64,000 nucleotides of DNA, from NCBI GenBank assembly GCA_016350165.1, contig CP066225.1:372001-436000 (forward strand), in the 5' to 3' direction. The position numbers and the translations under genes were made by a program. The first letter of the stretch is position 1. Each line of letters opens with the position of its first letter. Source of the DNA: Planctomycetota bacterium (GTDB taxonomy: Bacteria > Planctomycetota > Phycisphaerae > Phycisphaerales > Phycisphaeraceae). The notes beneath the pieces are model-generated. The model saw only the letters and a list, made by a program, of their open reading frames with translations, was not told the origin of the DNA and made no database searches. Below, in pieces: positions 37,133 to 46,843 of this stretch.

Positions 37133-38674
37133 TCATCTTCCGGGGGTCGCCAAACTCTCCGCCTCCGCAACCTCCGGCACACTCCCCCAAATCTTCTCCA
37201 ACACTTCTTCTTTACTCACGCCTCCCCACAACCCATTCTGATTCCCAGCACGCAGCCCATCAAACAGACTAATTATCCGCTGCATTTCTTCCTCACTCGG
37301 CTTATCCATCCCCCAAACCCGAATACTCTCGTGAGGCGTCTGCCCCATCATCTCCCCATCATATGCAAGCTCTTCAAACAACTTCTCGCCAGGCCGCGCA
37401 CCCGTCACATCAATCTCCACATCAACCCCCGGCTCAAAACCCATCGCCACAACAAACCGCTTCGCCATATCCATAATCCGAATCGACTCACCCATATCCA
37501 GCAAAAACACTTCACCACCCTCAGCATATGCACCAGCCTGCAGAACCAAACCAGCCGCTTCTGGAATCGTCATAAAATACCGTGTCATACGATCATCAGT
37601 CACCGTCACAGGCCCACCTCTGCCCAACTGCTCACTCCAAATCGGCAGCACACTACAAGCACTACCCAACACATTCCCAAACCGCACCATCGTAAACACA
37701 GTCTCACTCTGACTATTCATCCACTGCACATACAACTCAGCCAACCGCTTCGTCGCCCCCATCACACTCGAAGGATTCACAGCCTTATCCGTCGAGATCA
37801 TCACCACCCGCTCAACACCCCACTGATGTGCAGCATCCGCCACATTTTTTGTACCAAAATAATTATTCTCAACAGCCTCACTCGGATGTCCCTCCATCAT
37901 TGGCACATGCTTATGCGCCGCCGCATGAAAGATCACATCAGGCCGCTCCTGCTCCACTAGATCACTCGTCCGCTCACGTTTCGTAATATCCCCCAGCACC
38001 GTCTTCACCTTAATCTCACCAAACACCCGTCGCAGCTCGCGGTCAATCTCAAACAAACTATTCTCAGATCGATCCATCAGCACCAGCTTGCTCGGCCCAA
38101 ACCGACACACAATCCGCGCGATCTCACTACCAATCGATCCACCAGCACCAGTAATCAGCACCGTCTTTCCAGTAACGATCTCCCGAATCGGCCCCTCATC
38201 CAACGGCCTCGGCTGACGATCAATCAGCTTCGCCACATCCAAAGGCTCGCGGCTATTCATCGATACCTTCCCACCACCCACATGCACATGCTCAGCCCCA
38301 CCCACATCACTTCTACCATTCAACTGATCGCTCAACGTCGGCATATAACACCAACTCACACCCAAATGATCCAACTCCCTAGTCACGCCCTTCAGTTCCC
38401 CATCCATACTCACCGGCAAACTCACCAGCACCTGCCCCACTTTCTTGCTCTCCACAACCTCTCTCAGACCTTCCAATCCACCCAGCAACCTCATCCCCAA
38501 TTCCTTCTCTTCACCAGCACCTCTTACCGTCAAACACCCAACCAATTCAGGGCAATCTTCAACAACCTTCAGGCAATGTGATAACTGACCGACACTCAAT
38601 GCCGTACCCACAACCAGCGTAACACGCTTTTCTCTCCGATAACCACCCATTTCTACGTTAACTGGATCATTCAT
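37133..38674 (-). CDS. polysaccharide biosynthesis nucleotide-sugar dehydratase, CapD/WbpM-like
   Basis: About 513 residues. An N-terminal domain (about 1-125) resembles the Rossmann-like CoA-binding half of these proteins but lacks the four membrane helices of WbpM, so this form looks soluble. The catalytic SDR half has GAGGSIGSE around 171-179 (NAD(P) site) and STDKAVNPSSVMGATKR near 290-310, the Met-x3-Lys variant of the active site typical of UDP-GlcNAc 4,6-dehydratases. Likely makes a deoxysugar precursor for surface polysaccharide. The start is uncertain: ATG 38674 has AGGAGG some 15 nt upstream; the frame runs to 38800. Confidence 0.87.
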   Translation of the reverse strand: MNDPVNVEMGGYRREKRVTLVVGTALSVGQLSHCLKVVEDCPELVGCLTVRGAGEEKELGMRLLGGLEGLREVVESKKVGQVLVSLPVSMDGELKGVTRELDHLGVSWCYMPTLSDQLNGRSDVGGAEHVHVGGGKVSMNSREPLDVAKLIDRQPRPLDEGPIREIVTGKTVLITGAGGSIGSEIARIVCRFGPSKLVLMDRSENSLFEIDRELRRVFGEIKVKTVLGDITKRERTSDLVEQERPDVIFHAAAHKHVPMMEGHPSEAVENNYFGTKNVADAAHQWGVERVVMISTDKAVNPSSVMGATKRLAELYVQWMNSQSETVFTMVRFGNVLGSACSVLPIWSEQLGRGGPVTVTDDRMTRYFMTIPEAAGLVLQAGAYAEGGEVFLLDMGESIRIMDMAKRFVVAMGFEPGVDVEIDVTGARPGEKLFEELAYDGEMMGQTPHESIRVWGMDKPSEEEMQRIISLFDGLRAGNQNGLWGGVSKEEVLEKIWGSVPEVAEAESLATPGR

Positions 38675-38947
38675 ATCTACTTTATCGGCCCTCCTCTTTC
38701 GCCTTCTCCAACACCCATTTCCCATTATAAAAAAAGTCCGCAAATTTCCGGTTTTTTCGTCTGTAACGTCTAAACCAATTCTCACTTCTTGTCGATACAA
38801 CCTCAGTCAGCACCTCAATCTGACACACGTCATTGACATACTACTTCATTAATTTTTGCACCCCTCATTTCGATTCCGGGTAATCTGGCTGAGCGGGAGC
38901 AGGGACGGGACATGTTTGGATCCAGGACGATCCAGGAGTGATGAATC

Positions 38948-39352
38948 ATGCCATTAACTTTGGGCACCGCTAATAACGAAGGACGCGAACATCCGCGTAT
39001 TAAACTTCCCGCTATGTACACCCTTCTGCGGGTCAAAAAGCAAGGCAAACAACACTTCGATCGAACCGGTCACATATACGACATCTCAATATCAGGCATG
39101 CGTTTCGAACTCGACTACCCATTACAACCAGGCGAACTCGTTGACGTAAAAGTCATGCTACCCGGCTCATCACAACTCACATTCGCCGCAACTGGCGTCG
39201 TCATCCGCATGCACTCCGACGACAACGTCGGCCCAGTCCGTATGGGACTCGCATTCCAAGAATTTAACTCCATCGCTGACAAACACAAACTACAACAATA
39301 CATCAACTATCGCGGCTTCCTCCCAGAAGACGCCCCAGCACGAGCCGCATAA
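38948..39352 (+). CDS. PilZ-domain protein
   Basis: 134 residues. Has the PilZ c-di-GMP-binding pattern: REHPRIKL (the RxxxR region, residues 13-20) and DISISGMRF (D/N-x-S-x-x-G, near 45-53), with a beta-barrel remainder. A single-domain PilZ protein usually acts as an effector for motility, adhesion or polysaccharide synthesis; the partner is unknown. It neighbours surface-polysaccharide genes, which fits. It is followed by a strong terminator. Confidence 0.85.
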   Translation: MPLTLGTANNEGREHPRIKLPAMYTLLRVKKQGKQHFDRTGHIYDISISGMRFELDYPLQPGELVDVKVMLPGSSQLTFAATGVVIRMHSDDNVGPVRMGLAFQEFNSIADKHKLQQYINYRGFLPEDAPARAA

Positions 39353-39390
39353 CTCATCCCCCTCATAAAAAACAAAACATCAACCCATAG

Positions 39391-39424
39391 AAAAACGCTG
39401 CTCGTAAAAAAGCAGCGTTTTTCT
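39391..39424 (+). terminator. intrinsic terminator of the PilZ gene
   Basis: Perfect 12-bp stem AAAAACGCTGCT / AGCAGCGTTTTT with an 8-nt loop and U-rich tail. Confidence 0.93.
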
Positions 39425-39504
39425 TATTAATCTCTACAGTGTTTTCAATGTCGTAACGTATACAAGCCCCTTTTGATCCAATCAATATATTCCTCCGTCT
39501 CAAC

Positions 39505-39725
39505 TAGCCGCGGGCTAACAGCCCGCCGGTCTTCTAACACTCCGCAATCAGATCCTCCCAAGCCCCGTACCGCCGGTGCGGGGGTATCACTCCAACCAAC
39601 GACACGTTGCAGTGAAATAACTCAAGTAGCTGCGGTCAAACCTGACCGCAGGAATTATTCGTTCAACCAACGGCACGCTCAAGTGAAACAAATCAACAAT
39701 AGCCAGCGATCCTCGATCACCGGAA
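39505..39725. repeat. array of degenerate hairpin repeats in a gene-free stretch
   Basis: The gene-free stretch 39353-39930 holds at least four hairpins: 39510-39526 (7-bp stem, GCGGGCT), 39563-39583 (8 bp), 39630-39651 (perfect 9 bp, CTGCGGTCA) and a weaker one near 39703-39723. Two are introduced by near-identical flanks, starting at 39593 and 39664, i.e. about 71 bases apart (CAACCAACG then TCAAG/TCAAC and TAGC). The arms vary while the layout stays, which suggests selection for RNA or DNA structure. Resembles the short dispersed hairpins I associate with planctomycetes. The frame at 39473-39784 is a shadow of this. Confidence 0.55.
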
Positions 39726-39814
39726 GCCCCATAGCTCCTCACCGCAAAACTCAGTTCCCGACGCCCTGTAGAAATGCTTCTTAAGGGCAATAATTAGGAT
39801 CAATCCAACCAATG

Positions 39815-39874
39815 TTCGAAACTCAAAAAGGCTGTTTCGAAACTTTCGAATTGATTATCATCTATTCGAAAGTT
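39815..39874. repeat. TTCGAA cluster with a perfect inverted repeat
   Basis: Four TTCGAA hexamers in 56 bases (39815, 39836, 39845, 39865). The last two lie in a perfect 11-bp inverted repeat, AACTTTCGAAT (39841-39851) and ATTCGAAAGTT (39864-39874), with a 12-nt spacer. No U-run follows on either strand, so it is not a clear terminator. Could be an operator cluster or a structured element. Confidence 0.45.
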
Positions 39875-39930
39875 AGATTCTCAAAGGGCTTCTACAGAGC
39901 ATACCTGACACCTTTTCTTCCTCCTGATAT

Positions 39931-40191
39931 TCACTTTTTCCGTTTAATCTGTCTATATTTCAGTACAACACCAATCACAAACACTATAAATCCTGATAAA
40001 GGACCTATTAAAAGGCACAGATTGGAAGTCGGTCCTTCAACATTCAAAAATAAATATCTGGAGAAAAAAGCTCCTAAAACAAGTAAAAAAATACCAATTA
40101 TGATCAGCAAATTATTCACTCTAAAATCCTTGTGTTGTAATTCTCTCCAGTCCAAGTTCCCGACCATTAAATTCTCACAATCACTGTGCAC
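39931..40191 (-). CDS. small membrane protein, possible
   Basis: Up to 86 residues from a GTG at 40191, or 78 from the internal ATG. Two membrane helices (about 28-48 and 58-78) and a basic end (KYRQIKRKK). Starts 2 nt after the tatD stop, so it could be translated with it. No recognised family; composition is more AT-rich than its neighbours. Confidence 0.4.
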   Translation of the reverse strand: MHSDCENLMVGNLDWRELQHKDFRVNNLLIIIGIFLLVLGAFFSRYLFLNVEGPTSNLCLLIGPLSGFIVFVIGVVLKYRQIKRKK

Positions 40192-40193
40192 TT

Positions 40194-40988
40194 CTATTTC
40201 GCCAACCCAAAAAACTTCTCCGCATTCCCATCTACCACCTTCGTAAAATCTTTCACACTCAATCCTTTTCGCTCCGCCAAAAACGCAGCCGTATGTACCA
40301 CATACTTTGGCTCATTCGTCCTCACCTTACGATAAGGTGCAGGCGTCAAATACGGCGAATCCGTCTCCACAAACATTCGTTCAAGAGGAACCAAATCACT
40401 TGCCTCAGCAATCTCGCTCGCATTCTTAAACGTAACGATCCCCGTAAAACCGATCATCGCGCCCAGATCCAAAATCTTCTTCGCATCAACCGAGTCACCT
40501 GTAAAGCAGTGGAACACAAATCGCTCACCGCTAATCCCCGCCTCCTTAATCATCGCAATCGTATCATCCGTCGCCTTGCGGTTATGGATAATAATAGGCA
40601 ACTTCGCAAACGCTTCTTCCTTCGCCAACTCCAACTGCCAACCAAACACCCGTCTCTGATCTTCCGCAGGTGGATCAGGATAATGCCAATCCAAACCCAT
40701 CTCACCCAATGCAACAATCTTCTTCCCCTCATACCCCTTTAGCACATCCCTCAAACCCTCTTTCAAATCATCCCCATCTTCATACCCCTCAGAATAATGC
40801 GGATGCACACCAACCGTCGCAAATACGCAATCATGTCTCCGCGCAACACCCACTGCCTTCGCAGCATCACTTGCCGTCGTCCCCACACAGATCATCCGGT
40901 CAACCCCAGCTTCATTCGCCGCAACAACAACCTCATCCTCCCGCTCCGCCAAACCGTCATACGTCAAATGACAATGCGTATCAATCAT
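40194..40988 (-). CDS. tatD: TatD-family DNase
   Basis: 264 residues, a metal-dependent hydrolase with a TIM-barrel. The N-terminal DTHCHL (metal ligands), VGVHPHY near 79-85, the Glu of GEMGLDWHY, HNRKATDDT, HCFTGD near 160, and VETDSPYL near 205-212 are all present. Known for 3'-5' DNase activity and roles in DNA repair or D-aminoacyl hydrolysis. AAGGA lies 7 nt before ATG 40988; a GTG one codon earlier is rejected. Close upstream gene: the thioredoxin-domain protein at 41009 (20 nt gap), same strand. Confidence 0.94.
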   Translation of the reverse strand: MIDTHCHLTYDGLAEREDEVVVAANEAGVDRMICVGTTASDAAKAVGVARRHDCVFATVGVHPHYSEGYEDGDDLKEGLRDVLKGYEGKKIVALGEMGLDWHYPDPPAEDQRRVFGWQLELAKEEAFAKLPIIIHNRKATDDTIAMIKEAGISGERFVFHCFTGDSVDAKKILDLGAMIGFTGIVTFKNASEIAEASDLVPLERMFVETDSPYLTPAPYRKVRTNEPKYVVHTAAFLAERKGLSVKDFTKVVDGNAEKFFGLAK

Positions 40989-41008
40989 CACAAATTCCTT
41001 ATCCCACC

Positions 41009-43369
41009 CTACGATTCACGACTGAATTCAACATACCTTTTCACAGGTGCCATACAACTATTATCACTGCACACCTGATATTGTAAAACCAGCCCCTCCA
41101 AATCCTCCCCACCCCGTTTCGCAACCCTCACCTCAATCCGCACCAATTCTTCATACACACCCACCATCTGCCCAGCCATCTCCTTCATCCGCACATCAGG
41201 ATATTTAACCTCAATCTCCCACCCCTTAGCTACATCACTCTCTCTCAGCCCCACCTCCGTTGGCACTAATGACATCCCATCCACCACAGCAAAATCGCCA
41301 TGCCCATTCACATGCAGCCCCTCTCCAATCTCCAGCTCCATCAAATATCCCTCATCACCCACACGTTCACCCCGCACAATCACACCACCATTCTCCATCC
41401 CAACTTCCTCACCACCATGCTCAATTTTTCTCTCTTCCAAACGCTTCCGCCATTTGATCGGCAACACCCGCTCCGCTCTAATCAGCCACTGCACCAAACC
41501 CATCGTTCCACCACCAAACTTCTCGATCCGATCCGCATAACTCCGCAAATCCCTCACCACTCGCTTCGCATAATACTCCTTCAACGTCATCTCATATAAC
41601 CCCAACACAACCCCCACCATCGCACTCGCCCCGCTCGGCATCGCCCCATCATCAACCGACCTCACACGTACAAATAATCCACTCCCCGTTTTCGCATCAC
41701 CCTCACGCCCTTCCGCCACATCAAAATACCCACCACCCCTTACCCCAAACTTCTCAATCGCAATCGCGCACAACCGCTCCACCTCCTGTAGATACAAACC
41801 GCTCTTTGCATGCCCTGCTCTAATCAGCCGCTGCATCCCCCGCATCAACAGCGCATAATCCTCCAACATCCCAATCCCGATCCCCCCCGCATCAACCTCC
41901 CCATTCATCACCCGCTTCACCTCATCCCCATCTACCATCTTTTCAAGCATTGAATCAACACACCGTCCCGCCGCCTCAATATATTTTTCTTCACCCAAAA
42001 CCCGACCCACATCCGCCAATCCTCCTGCAATCAAACCATTCCACCCAGTCAAAATCTTCTCATCCCGCACCGGCTGCTTACGCTCATCCCGCGCCGCCTT
42101 CAATCGCCGCACAATTTCAACCCGCTCCTCTTCACTCACCACCTGCCCTCCCCTGCGCAAATCAGCTCTCACTAAAACATTCATCGCCCCCACTTCCGGA
42201 TGATGCGGGTCTTGAAAATTCGTCCCATCCTCCAATCCAAACATCGCCCCCGCCTTCTGAACCAAATCCTCATCCCCCACCGCCTCTCTAACCTGCGCAT
42301 AGTCCCAGACATAATTCCCACCCTCCAACCCATCCACCTCCGCATCCTGCGCACTATAAAACAAACTGCTCCCCTCATCCCGCATCTCATCCATCAAATA
42401 CTCACACGACTCTCTCATCACTCTTTCATACTCACCCCTTACTTCTTCCTCTCTCTCCAACTCATACCCCCGCGCATACAGACTCAACAACTGCCCTTGG
42501 TCATACCCCATCTTCTCAAAGTGTGGCACAACCCACTCTCGATCAACCGAATAACGGTGGAACCCGCCCCCCAACTGATCGTACAACCCCCCATTACACA
42601 TCATCCCCAGCGTATGCCGCACCAAATCCCAAACATCCCCCGCTCGCCCCACATCTGCCCCCTCTTGTTTCGCATCCCCCCAATACTCAACCGCCTCACA
42701 CACACCCTCCCAAACCACCGCCTGCGGAAACTTCGGTCCCCGCTCCCCAATCCCTCCCCACCTAACATCAAACCCTTTCAAAACCTCATCCACTACACCA
42801 AGCCCTATCTCCGCATCCAATCCATTTCCCTCTCCACTCTGCTCCATCACCTGCTTCACCACCCCCGCCAACTTCGTCGCCTGCTGCTCAACCTCTAACC
42901 TTCGATTAGCCCACAGATCACTGATTCCATTAACCAAATCCCCAAACCCCGGCCGTCCATATTTCCCCTCCGCCGGAAAATACGTCCCACAATAAAACGG
43001 CCTTCCCTCATGATCCAAAAATACATTCATTGGCCACCCCCCACTCCCCGTCATCACCTGCGTCGCAACCATATACACTGCATCAACATCTCCCCTTTCC
43101 TCCCGGTCAACCTTCACACAAACCAACTTTTCATTCATCAACTCTGCCATCCGCTCATTCTCAAACACCTCGCGTTCCATCACGTGGCACCAGTAACACG
43201 TCGAATACCCCACACTCACCAACAACGGTACATCCCTCCGCCTCGCCTCTTCAAATGCCTCATCACTCCACGCCCACCAATCCACCGGATTATGCGCATG
43301 CTGTCGCAAATACAAACTCCCCTCATTCACCAACCGATTCGTATATTCATGTTCACCATCTCTATTCAT
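41009..43369 (-). CDS. thioredoxin-domain protein of the YyaL/SSP411 type
   Basis: 786 residues. The N-terminal DUF255 thioredoxin-like domain has [17 protein letters not shown], the active-site CYWC at Cys58-Cys61 followed by HVMERE, and [10 protein letters not shown]. From about 190 onward an alpha/alpha-toroid of the six-hairpin glycosidase type follows. The family is wide in bacteria and eukaryotes (spermatogenesis-associated protein 20) with unknown substrate. It stands 20 nt upstream of tatD. The codon use is strongly biased and the opposite strand is full of long shadow frames. Confidence 0.92.
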   Translation of the reverse strand: MNRDGEHEYTNRLVNEGSLYLRQHAHNPVDWWAWSDEAFEEARRRDVPLLVSVGYSTCYWCHVMEREVFENERMAELMNEKLVCVKVDREERGDVDAVYMVATQVMTGSGGWPMNVFLDHEGRPFYCGTYFPAEGKYGRPGFGDLVNGISDLWANRRLEVEQQATKLAGVVKQVMEQSGEGNGLDAEIGLGVVDEVLKGFDVRWGGIGERGPKFPQAVVWEGVCEAVEYWGDAKQEGADVGRAGDVWDLVRHTLGMMCNGGLYDQLGGGFHRYSVDREWVVPHFEKMGYDQGQLLSLYARGYELEREEEVRGEYERVMRESCEYLMDEMRDEGSSLFYSAQDAEVDGLEGGNYVWDYAQVREAVGDEDLVQKAGAMFGLEDGTNFQDPHHPEVGAMNVLVRADLRRGGQVVSEEERVEIVRRLKAARDERKQPVRDEKILTGWNGLIAGGLADVGRVLGEEKYIEAAGRCVDSMLEKMVDGDEVKRVMNGEVDAGGIGIGMLEDYALLMRGMQRLIRAGHAKSGLYLQEVERLCAIAIEKFGVRGGGYFDVAEGREGDAKTGSGLFVRVRSVDDGAMPSGASAMVGVVLGLYEMTLKEYYAKRVVRDLRSYADRIEKFGGGTMGLVQWLIRAERVLPIKWRKRLEERKIEHGGEEVGMENGGVIVRGERVGDEGYLMELEIGEGLHVNGHGDFAVVDGMSLVPTEVGLRESDVAKGWEIEVKYPDVRMKEMAGQMVGVYEELVRIEVRVAKRGGEDLEGLVLQYQVCSDNSCMAPVKRYVEFSRES

Positions 43370-43451
43370 CGCTTAGTCTCCTCATGCCACGCCCCTCATA
43401 CTTCATCATATCACCATTTTTTCAGGACATAACCATCCTCTGTCAAACAAA

Positions 43452-43480
43452 AAAGCTGCCCTGCCAAACAGAACAGCTTT
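43452..43480 (-). terminator. intrinsic terminator of the lipoprotein nuclease gene
   Basis: 12-bp imperfect stem (43452-43463 with 43469-43480, two wobble pairs) and a TTTTTTG tail on the minus strand. Confidence 0.78.
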
Positions 43481-43504
43481 ACTTCTCATTTATTTTTCAT
43501 CAAC

Positions 43505-44587
43505 CTAAAAACCCTTCCCTTTCCCCTTCACATCCCGCCACATCGGCCCACGCTTCGCTTCAACCTTATCTTCCACCACATCATTCAACTCATACATAAA
43601 ATCAAGCCCCGTCATCCCCTCAATCTCATCAACACTCACCACATACTTACTCAACGCCATCCCCTTCACACGACTCTCAACATTCGGCAAATAAAACGCC
43701 AATGCCTCAACCTTATCACCTGCACTCTTCCTCACAACAATCTTATAAAACCCATCTGGCTTCCAAACCTTACGCCCCGGCAAAAAACCACTCCCCATAC
43801 TCTTTCCCTCTCCCTTAAACACCGGGCCAGTAAACACCCAAACCACGCCATAATCCCTCGCATACTCCGTACAAATTCGCTCCAACTGCAACCACGCAAG
43901 TTGATTCAGCTTTCCTACCTGTGGCCAAACATTCGTCGTATAAAACGAATCCTTACCAGCGTCATACCCCCAGCCTCTTGCATCATCAAACTGCACCATA
44001 TGCCCGCGGTCCCAAACCCTCTTCCCCTTTTCATTGTTGTAATCCTTATGATTACTTACCTCATAACCATTACGCACGAGCCACTTATCCGACTTAAACT
44101 TACTCGACCTTTTCACCTCACCATGCGCATCCGCCATCTCAGCTGTTAACTTAATCGCTGTCCATCTCGGCCCCATCGCCTGCCCGTCATAATAAACACT
44201 AAAACCGCGATATTTCCTCACAGTCATCAGCTTCGAATTATGCCGTACATATGTAGGCTCACCAAACACAACATGTGGTTCTTCACTCCCCAAATCCCAC
44301 GCACCCTTAGGCCAAGGAATCACCTCAACCTTTACCTCTTTCTCAATCCTCTCCCCCACTTCCTTTTTCACTTCACCCTTCGCAACCTTAACCTTCTTGC
44401 CTTCCTCTAATGCTTGATTAGACACAGTCCCCGCCAACTGTCCCTTATCTTCCTTTACCTCTTGCTTATCCGCAGCATTATTCTTCGCAATACGATCATA
44501 ATCGATCCGCGTGTTCGTGTTCGACGAACAGCCAACTAGGAACATCCCCACTAACATCAACATTAAAACACCAGCTTGTTTCATCAT
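43505..44587 (-). CDS. lipoprotein DNA/RNA non-specific endonuclease
   Basis: 360 residues. The N-terminus is a signal ending in LVGC (lipobox) followed by SSNTN, so the protein is probably lipid-anchored in the envelope. A Lys/Glu-rich linker (about 25-100) precedes the nuclease domain. The active-site DRGH motif is at 193-196 (His196 as general base); TTNVWPQVGKLNQLAWLQLE supplies the metal-binding Asn and the conserved Glu. This is the NUC1/EndA family that cuts single- and double-stranded nucleic acids with a Mg ion. Either nutrient scavenging or interbacterial functions are possible; AGGGA supports the start. Confidence 0.88.
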   Translation of the reverse strand: MMKQAGVLMLMLVGMFLVGCSSNTNTRIDYDRIAKNNAADKQEVKEDKGQLAGTVSNQALEEGKKVKVAKGEVKKEVGERIEKEVKVEVIPWPKGAWDLGSEEPHVVFGEPTYVRHNSKLMTVRKYRGFSVYYDGQAMGPRWTAIKLTAEMADAHGEVKRSSKFKSDKWLVRNGYEVSNHKDYNNEKGKRVWDRGHMVQFDDARGWGYDAGKDSFYTTNVWPQVGKLNQLAWLQLERICTEYARDYGVVWVFTGPVFKGEGKSMGSGFLPGRKVWKPDGFYKIVVRKSAGDKVEALAFYLPNVESRVKGMALSKYVVSVDEIEGMTGLDFMYELNDVVEDKVEAKRGPMWRDVKGKGKGF

Positions 44588-44821
44588 TTGATTCCCTTTT
44601 TATTCCTCATCAAAATACACTCTGTATTCCCCGTCATTTCCTACAAGTGTACCCTATTTAATACTTCTACGTCCGCTAAAATCTTTCGTCATCGCAATCT
44701 ATTGCCTTCCATCATCTCCCCTCCTAACCTTTATCGCAAGCCCTCTATACCACTTGCATTTTCCAAGCTAAAATCACGCATGAGATTAATACACACCGAT
44801 TGGTCACGTGAGAGACACAGC

Positions 44822-45253
44822 ATGAAACCAACCAATGTATCACCTTGCATTGTCACCGAAAAAATCGATGAGTGCCGTAAGTTCTATACCAAACATTTCA
44901 ATGCAATTGTCACGTTTGACTGTGGCTGGTTCATCAACATCTCACTCAATACCTCTGATAGAGATGTCACCTCTATCCAATTCATGTCCCCACGCACACC
45001 CGATCAACCAACTTATCCCGGCCAAGGTATCACCTTCAATATCGATGTCCCATCCGCTGACGAGTTCCACAAAAAACTCGTAACCAACAACGGCCTCCCT
45101 GCCCAACTCCCCCTCGATGATCACCCATGGGGCGATCGTGGATTCGCCGTCATCGACCCTGCAGGCGTCACCCTGTATATCTATCATCTCATCGAACCTG
45201 CCGACGATTTCAAACAATTCTTCAATGAGCCCGAAATTACTTCCAACCCTTAA
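44822..45253 (+). CDS. VOC-family (glyoxalase/bleomycin-resistance-like) protein
   Basis: 143 residues with the beta-alpha-beta-beta-beta half-repeats of the vicinal oxygen chelate fold: VSPCIVTEKIDECRKFYTKH in the first and GITFNIDVPSADEFHKKL in the second, ending WGDRGFAVIDPAGVTLYIY. Such proteins serve as metal-dependent dioxygenases, isomerases or drug-binding proteins; the substrate is unknown. Start ATG 44822; the frame begins at 44576 but the first 82 codons have no family similarity. Confidence 0.85.
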   Translation: MKPTNVSPCIVTEKIDECRKFYTKHFNAIVTFDCGWFINISLNTSDRDVTSIQFMSPRTPDQPTYPGQGITFNIDVPSADEFHKKLVTNNGLPAQLPLDDHPWGDRGFAVIDPAGVTLYIYHLIEPADDFKQFFNEPEITSNP

Positions 45254-45560
45254 TACAACGCTACCCTCAACCCATTCTTCATCTCTTCTAACCACCAACT
45301 AATCAACGATTAGCTCGCTATCTCTCCTTCATCTCCAGTCTCATTTTACAATCCTCTAAACAAAGTTCCAAGTCTTCTAATCAACTGTAAGAAGACTTGC
45401 ATAACTCATATATAACATCAATTTTTATTTTCTGCGACACATTTGTCTATTGCTTCTACACACCCAAAAGCGTTACGCTCCCCATTCACAACTTAACACA
45501 AAACTTCGCCTGTGAGGCCCTGTTTTATCTCTCCTATTTAGTACCAGGAAAGGACTGACA
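45254..45560. other. non-coding stretch before the first PEP-CTERM paralogue
   Basis: No gene. The last 130 bases hold the conserved upstream box described separately (45424-45463). Confidence 0.5.
45424..45463 (+). promoter_or_regulatory. conserved upstream box of the first PEP-CTERM paralogue
   Basis: TTTATTTT followed by GCGACACA-TTGTCTATTGC-TTCTACA recurs almost unchanged about 110 bases upstream of both tandem paralogues. It contains TTGTCT, usable as a -35, but no clear 17-nt spaced -10. Likely a shared promoter or regulator site, carried along in the duplication. Confidence 0.55.
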
Positions 45561-46418
45561 ATGAGACAACCTCTAGCTATCTCATGCGCATTCGTCATTA
45601 CAATCATCTGTACAACCCTGACTTTCACCAGCCATGCATACGCTGGTTTTCTTTTTGAATTCGACTACGTCAACCAAGGCAAAGGCGGCAAATTTGAACC
45701 CGTCGAAGGTGGCAAATGGGTCTGGGAATCAAACCACATTTTCTGGGGCAAAAGCGACCTCCCACCCATCGAAGACCTCATGGCCACAAACAGCATCCGC
45801 ACCACACTCTGGAAGACCAACAAATACGGCGACCCTACAAAACACTATGTATCCATCGTCTCTGACGTCCGTGGTATGCTCGACCAATCCTTCCTCTCAG
45901 ATGTCGCTCGCATCAACATGTTCCGCGACACCAAGCACGGCCTCTACGCAAACTTCGACTATTATGACTCTGCAGGAAAAATCAAAGACCTCGACAACGC
46001 CATCGAAGGACTCTTCGAGAAAGTCATGAAACAAGACGGCAAAGGTGCCCTAGGTTGGACACAAAACATGGTCATGGGCGGCGTCTGGGCGATCCTCAAA
46101 AAGTTCACCCCGCTCGATAAAGTCGACTTCCTACTCGACCCAATCTTCAGCGGCGCAAGCTTCACCGCATACATCCCCAACTTTGAAGAGCTATACCCCG
46201 ACTACGAAGTCACCAAATCCGGCGCTCTCGCGTATCTCGATGAAACCGAAAAAAATCGGCTCGCCGATAGCGTCTTCGCCAACCTCCCCATTGATGTACC
46301 ACTAATCGCAGTACCTGCCGCATCACCCAACAGTTCACACATCCCCGAACCAGCAACAGCATCACTCCTCTTGCTCGGCCTCTCAATGTTCTGCATCAGA
46401 CCAAAACACAATAACTAA
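45561..46418 (+). CDS. PEP-CTERM exported protein, first of a tandem pair
   Basis: 285 residues. Signal peptide (about 1-28, ending AYA), a body beginning with the shared motif FEFDYVNQGKGGKFEPVEGG, and the tail IPEPATASLLLLGL plus IRPKHNN, a PEP-CTERM signal. The body is related to the next gene throughout (for example GDPTKHYVSIVSDV and DTKHGLYANFDYYDSAG) with no enzymatic motif that I recognise. AGGAAAGGA lies upstream of ATG 45561. It has its own terminator. Confidence 0.85.
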   Translation: MRQPLAISCAFVITIICTTLTFTSHAYAGFLFEFDYVNQGKGGKFEPVEGGKWVWESNHIFWGKSDLPPIEDLMATNSIRTTLWKTNKYGDPTKHYVSIVSDVRGMLDQSFLSDVARINMFRDTKHGLYANFDYYDSAGKIKDLDNAIEGLFEKVMKQDGKGALGWTQNMVMGGVWAILKKFTPLDKVDFLLDPIFSGASFTAYIPNFEELYPDYEVTKSGALAYLDETEKNRLADSVFANLPIDVPLIAVPAASPNSSHIPEPATASLLLLGLSMFCIRPKHNN

Positions 46419-46500
46419 TCCACAATTTCAAACACAATCCATTTAAAAACCTCACACCCTCATAAATTTCTCCATTTAAAATCCCCTCTCACGTTTTGAT

Positions 46501-46528
46501 AAGAATCGCCGAAAGGCGGTTCTTTTAT
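46501..46528 (+). terminator. intrinsic terminator of the first PEP-CTERM paralogue
   Basis: 10-bp stem with a GAAA tetraloop (46501-46510 with 46515-46524) then TTATTT. Confidence 0.9.
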
Positions 46529-46697
46529 TTTACCTCCCCATAATTTAAATCCTCCTTTAAACTCTTTAAGCCACAGTTAAACGATTAAACTAACACCTGA
46601 TTAGCCCGCCTGAATAACACTATATAACAAGTGATTTTCACTTCATTACTCTCATCACCCAATGAACGAATCAGGAGCCTTGAATAAAATATGAGAT

Positions 46698-46735
46698 TTA
46701 TTTTTCGCGACACAATTGTCTATTGCATTCTACAT
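46698..46735 (+). promoter_or_regulatory. conserved upstream box of the second PEP-CTERM paralogue
   Basis: Matches 45424-45463 (TTTATTTTTCGCGACACAA and TTGTCTATTGCATTCTACA) and lies at the same distance from its gene. Confidence 0.55.
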
Positions 46736-46843
46736 ACCAAAGCAATTAATCTGAACGCTCACATTTTTATTCTTGAAACGTATCTGCCTGTAATCACTAT
46801 TCATTTCCATATCTAAGTTTTTCGTCGCAGGAAAGGATTTACA

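Larger units (their letters stand above)
46419..46843. other. non-coding stretch between the PEP-CTERM paralogues
   Basis: Holds a terminator (46501-46528) and the conserved upstream box of the second paralogue (46698-46735). No gene. Confidence 0.55.

Noticed and set aside
39505-39725. CRISPR array or integron att-site cluster
   Set aside because: Repeats are not near-identical, spacers are not of uniform length, and no cas or integrase genes are in the window.
39473-39784. 103-codon plus-strand open frame
   Set aside because: It reads through the hairpin array, is rich in Arg, Ser, Thr and Pro, has no ribosome site and looks like non-coding DNA.
42181-42898. Long plus-strand frames opposite the YyaL/SSP411-type gene
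   Set aside because: They are shadows of the biased codon use of a clear minus-strand gene, with proline- and histidine-rich products.
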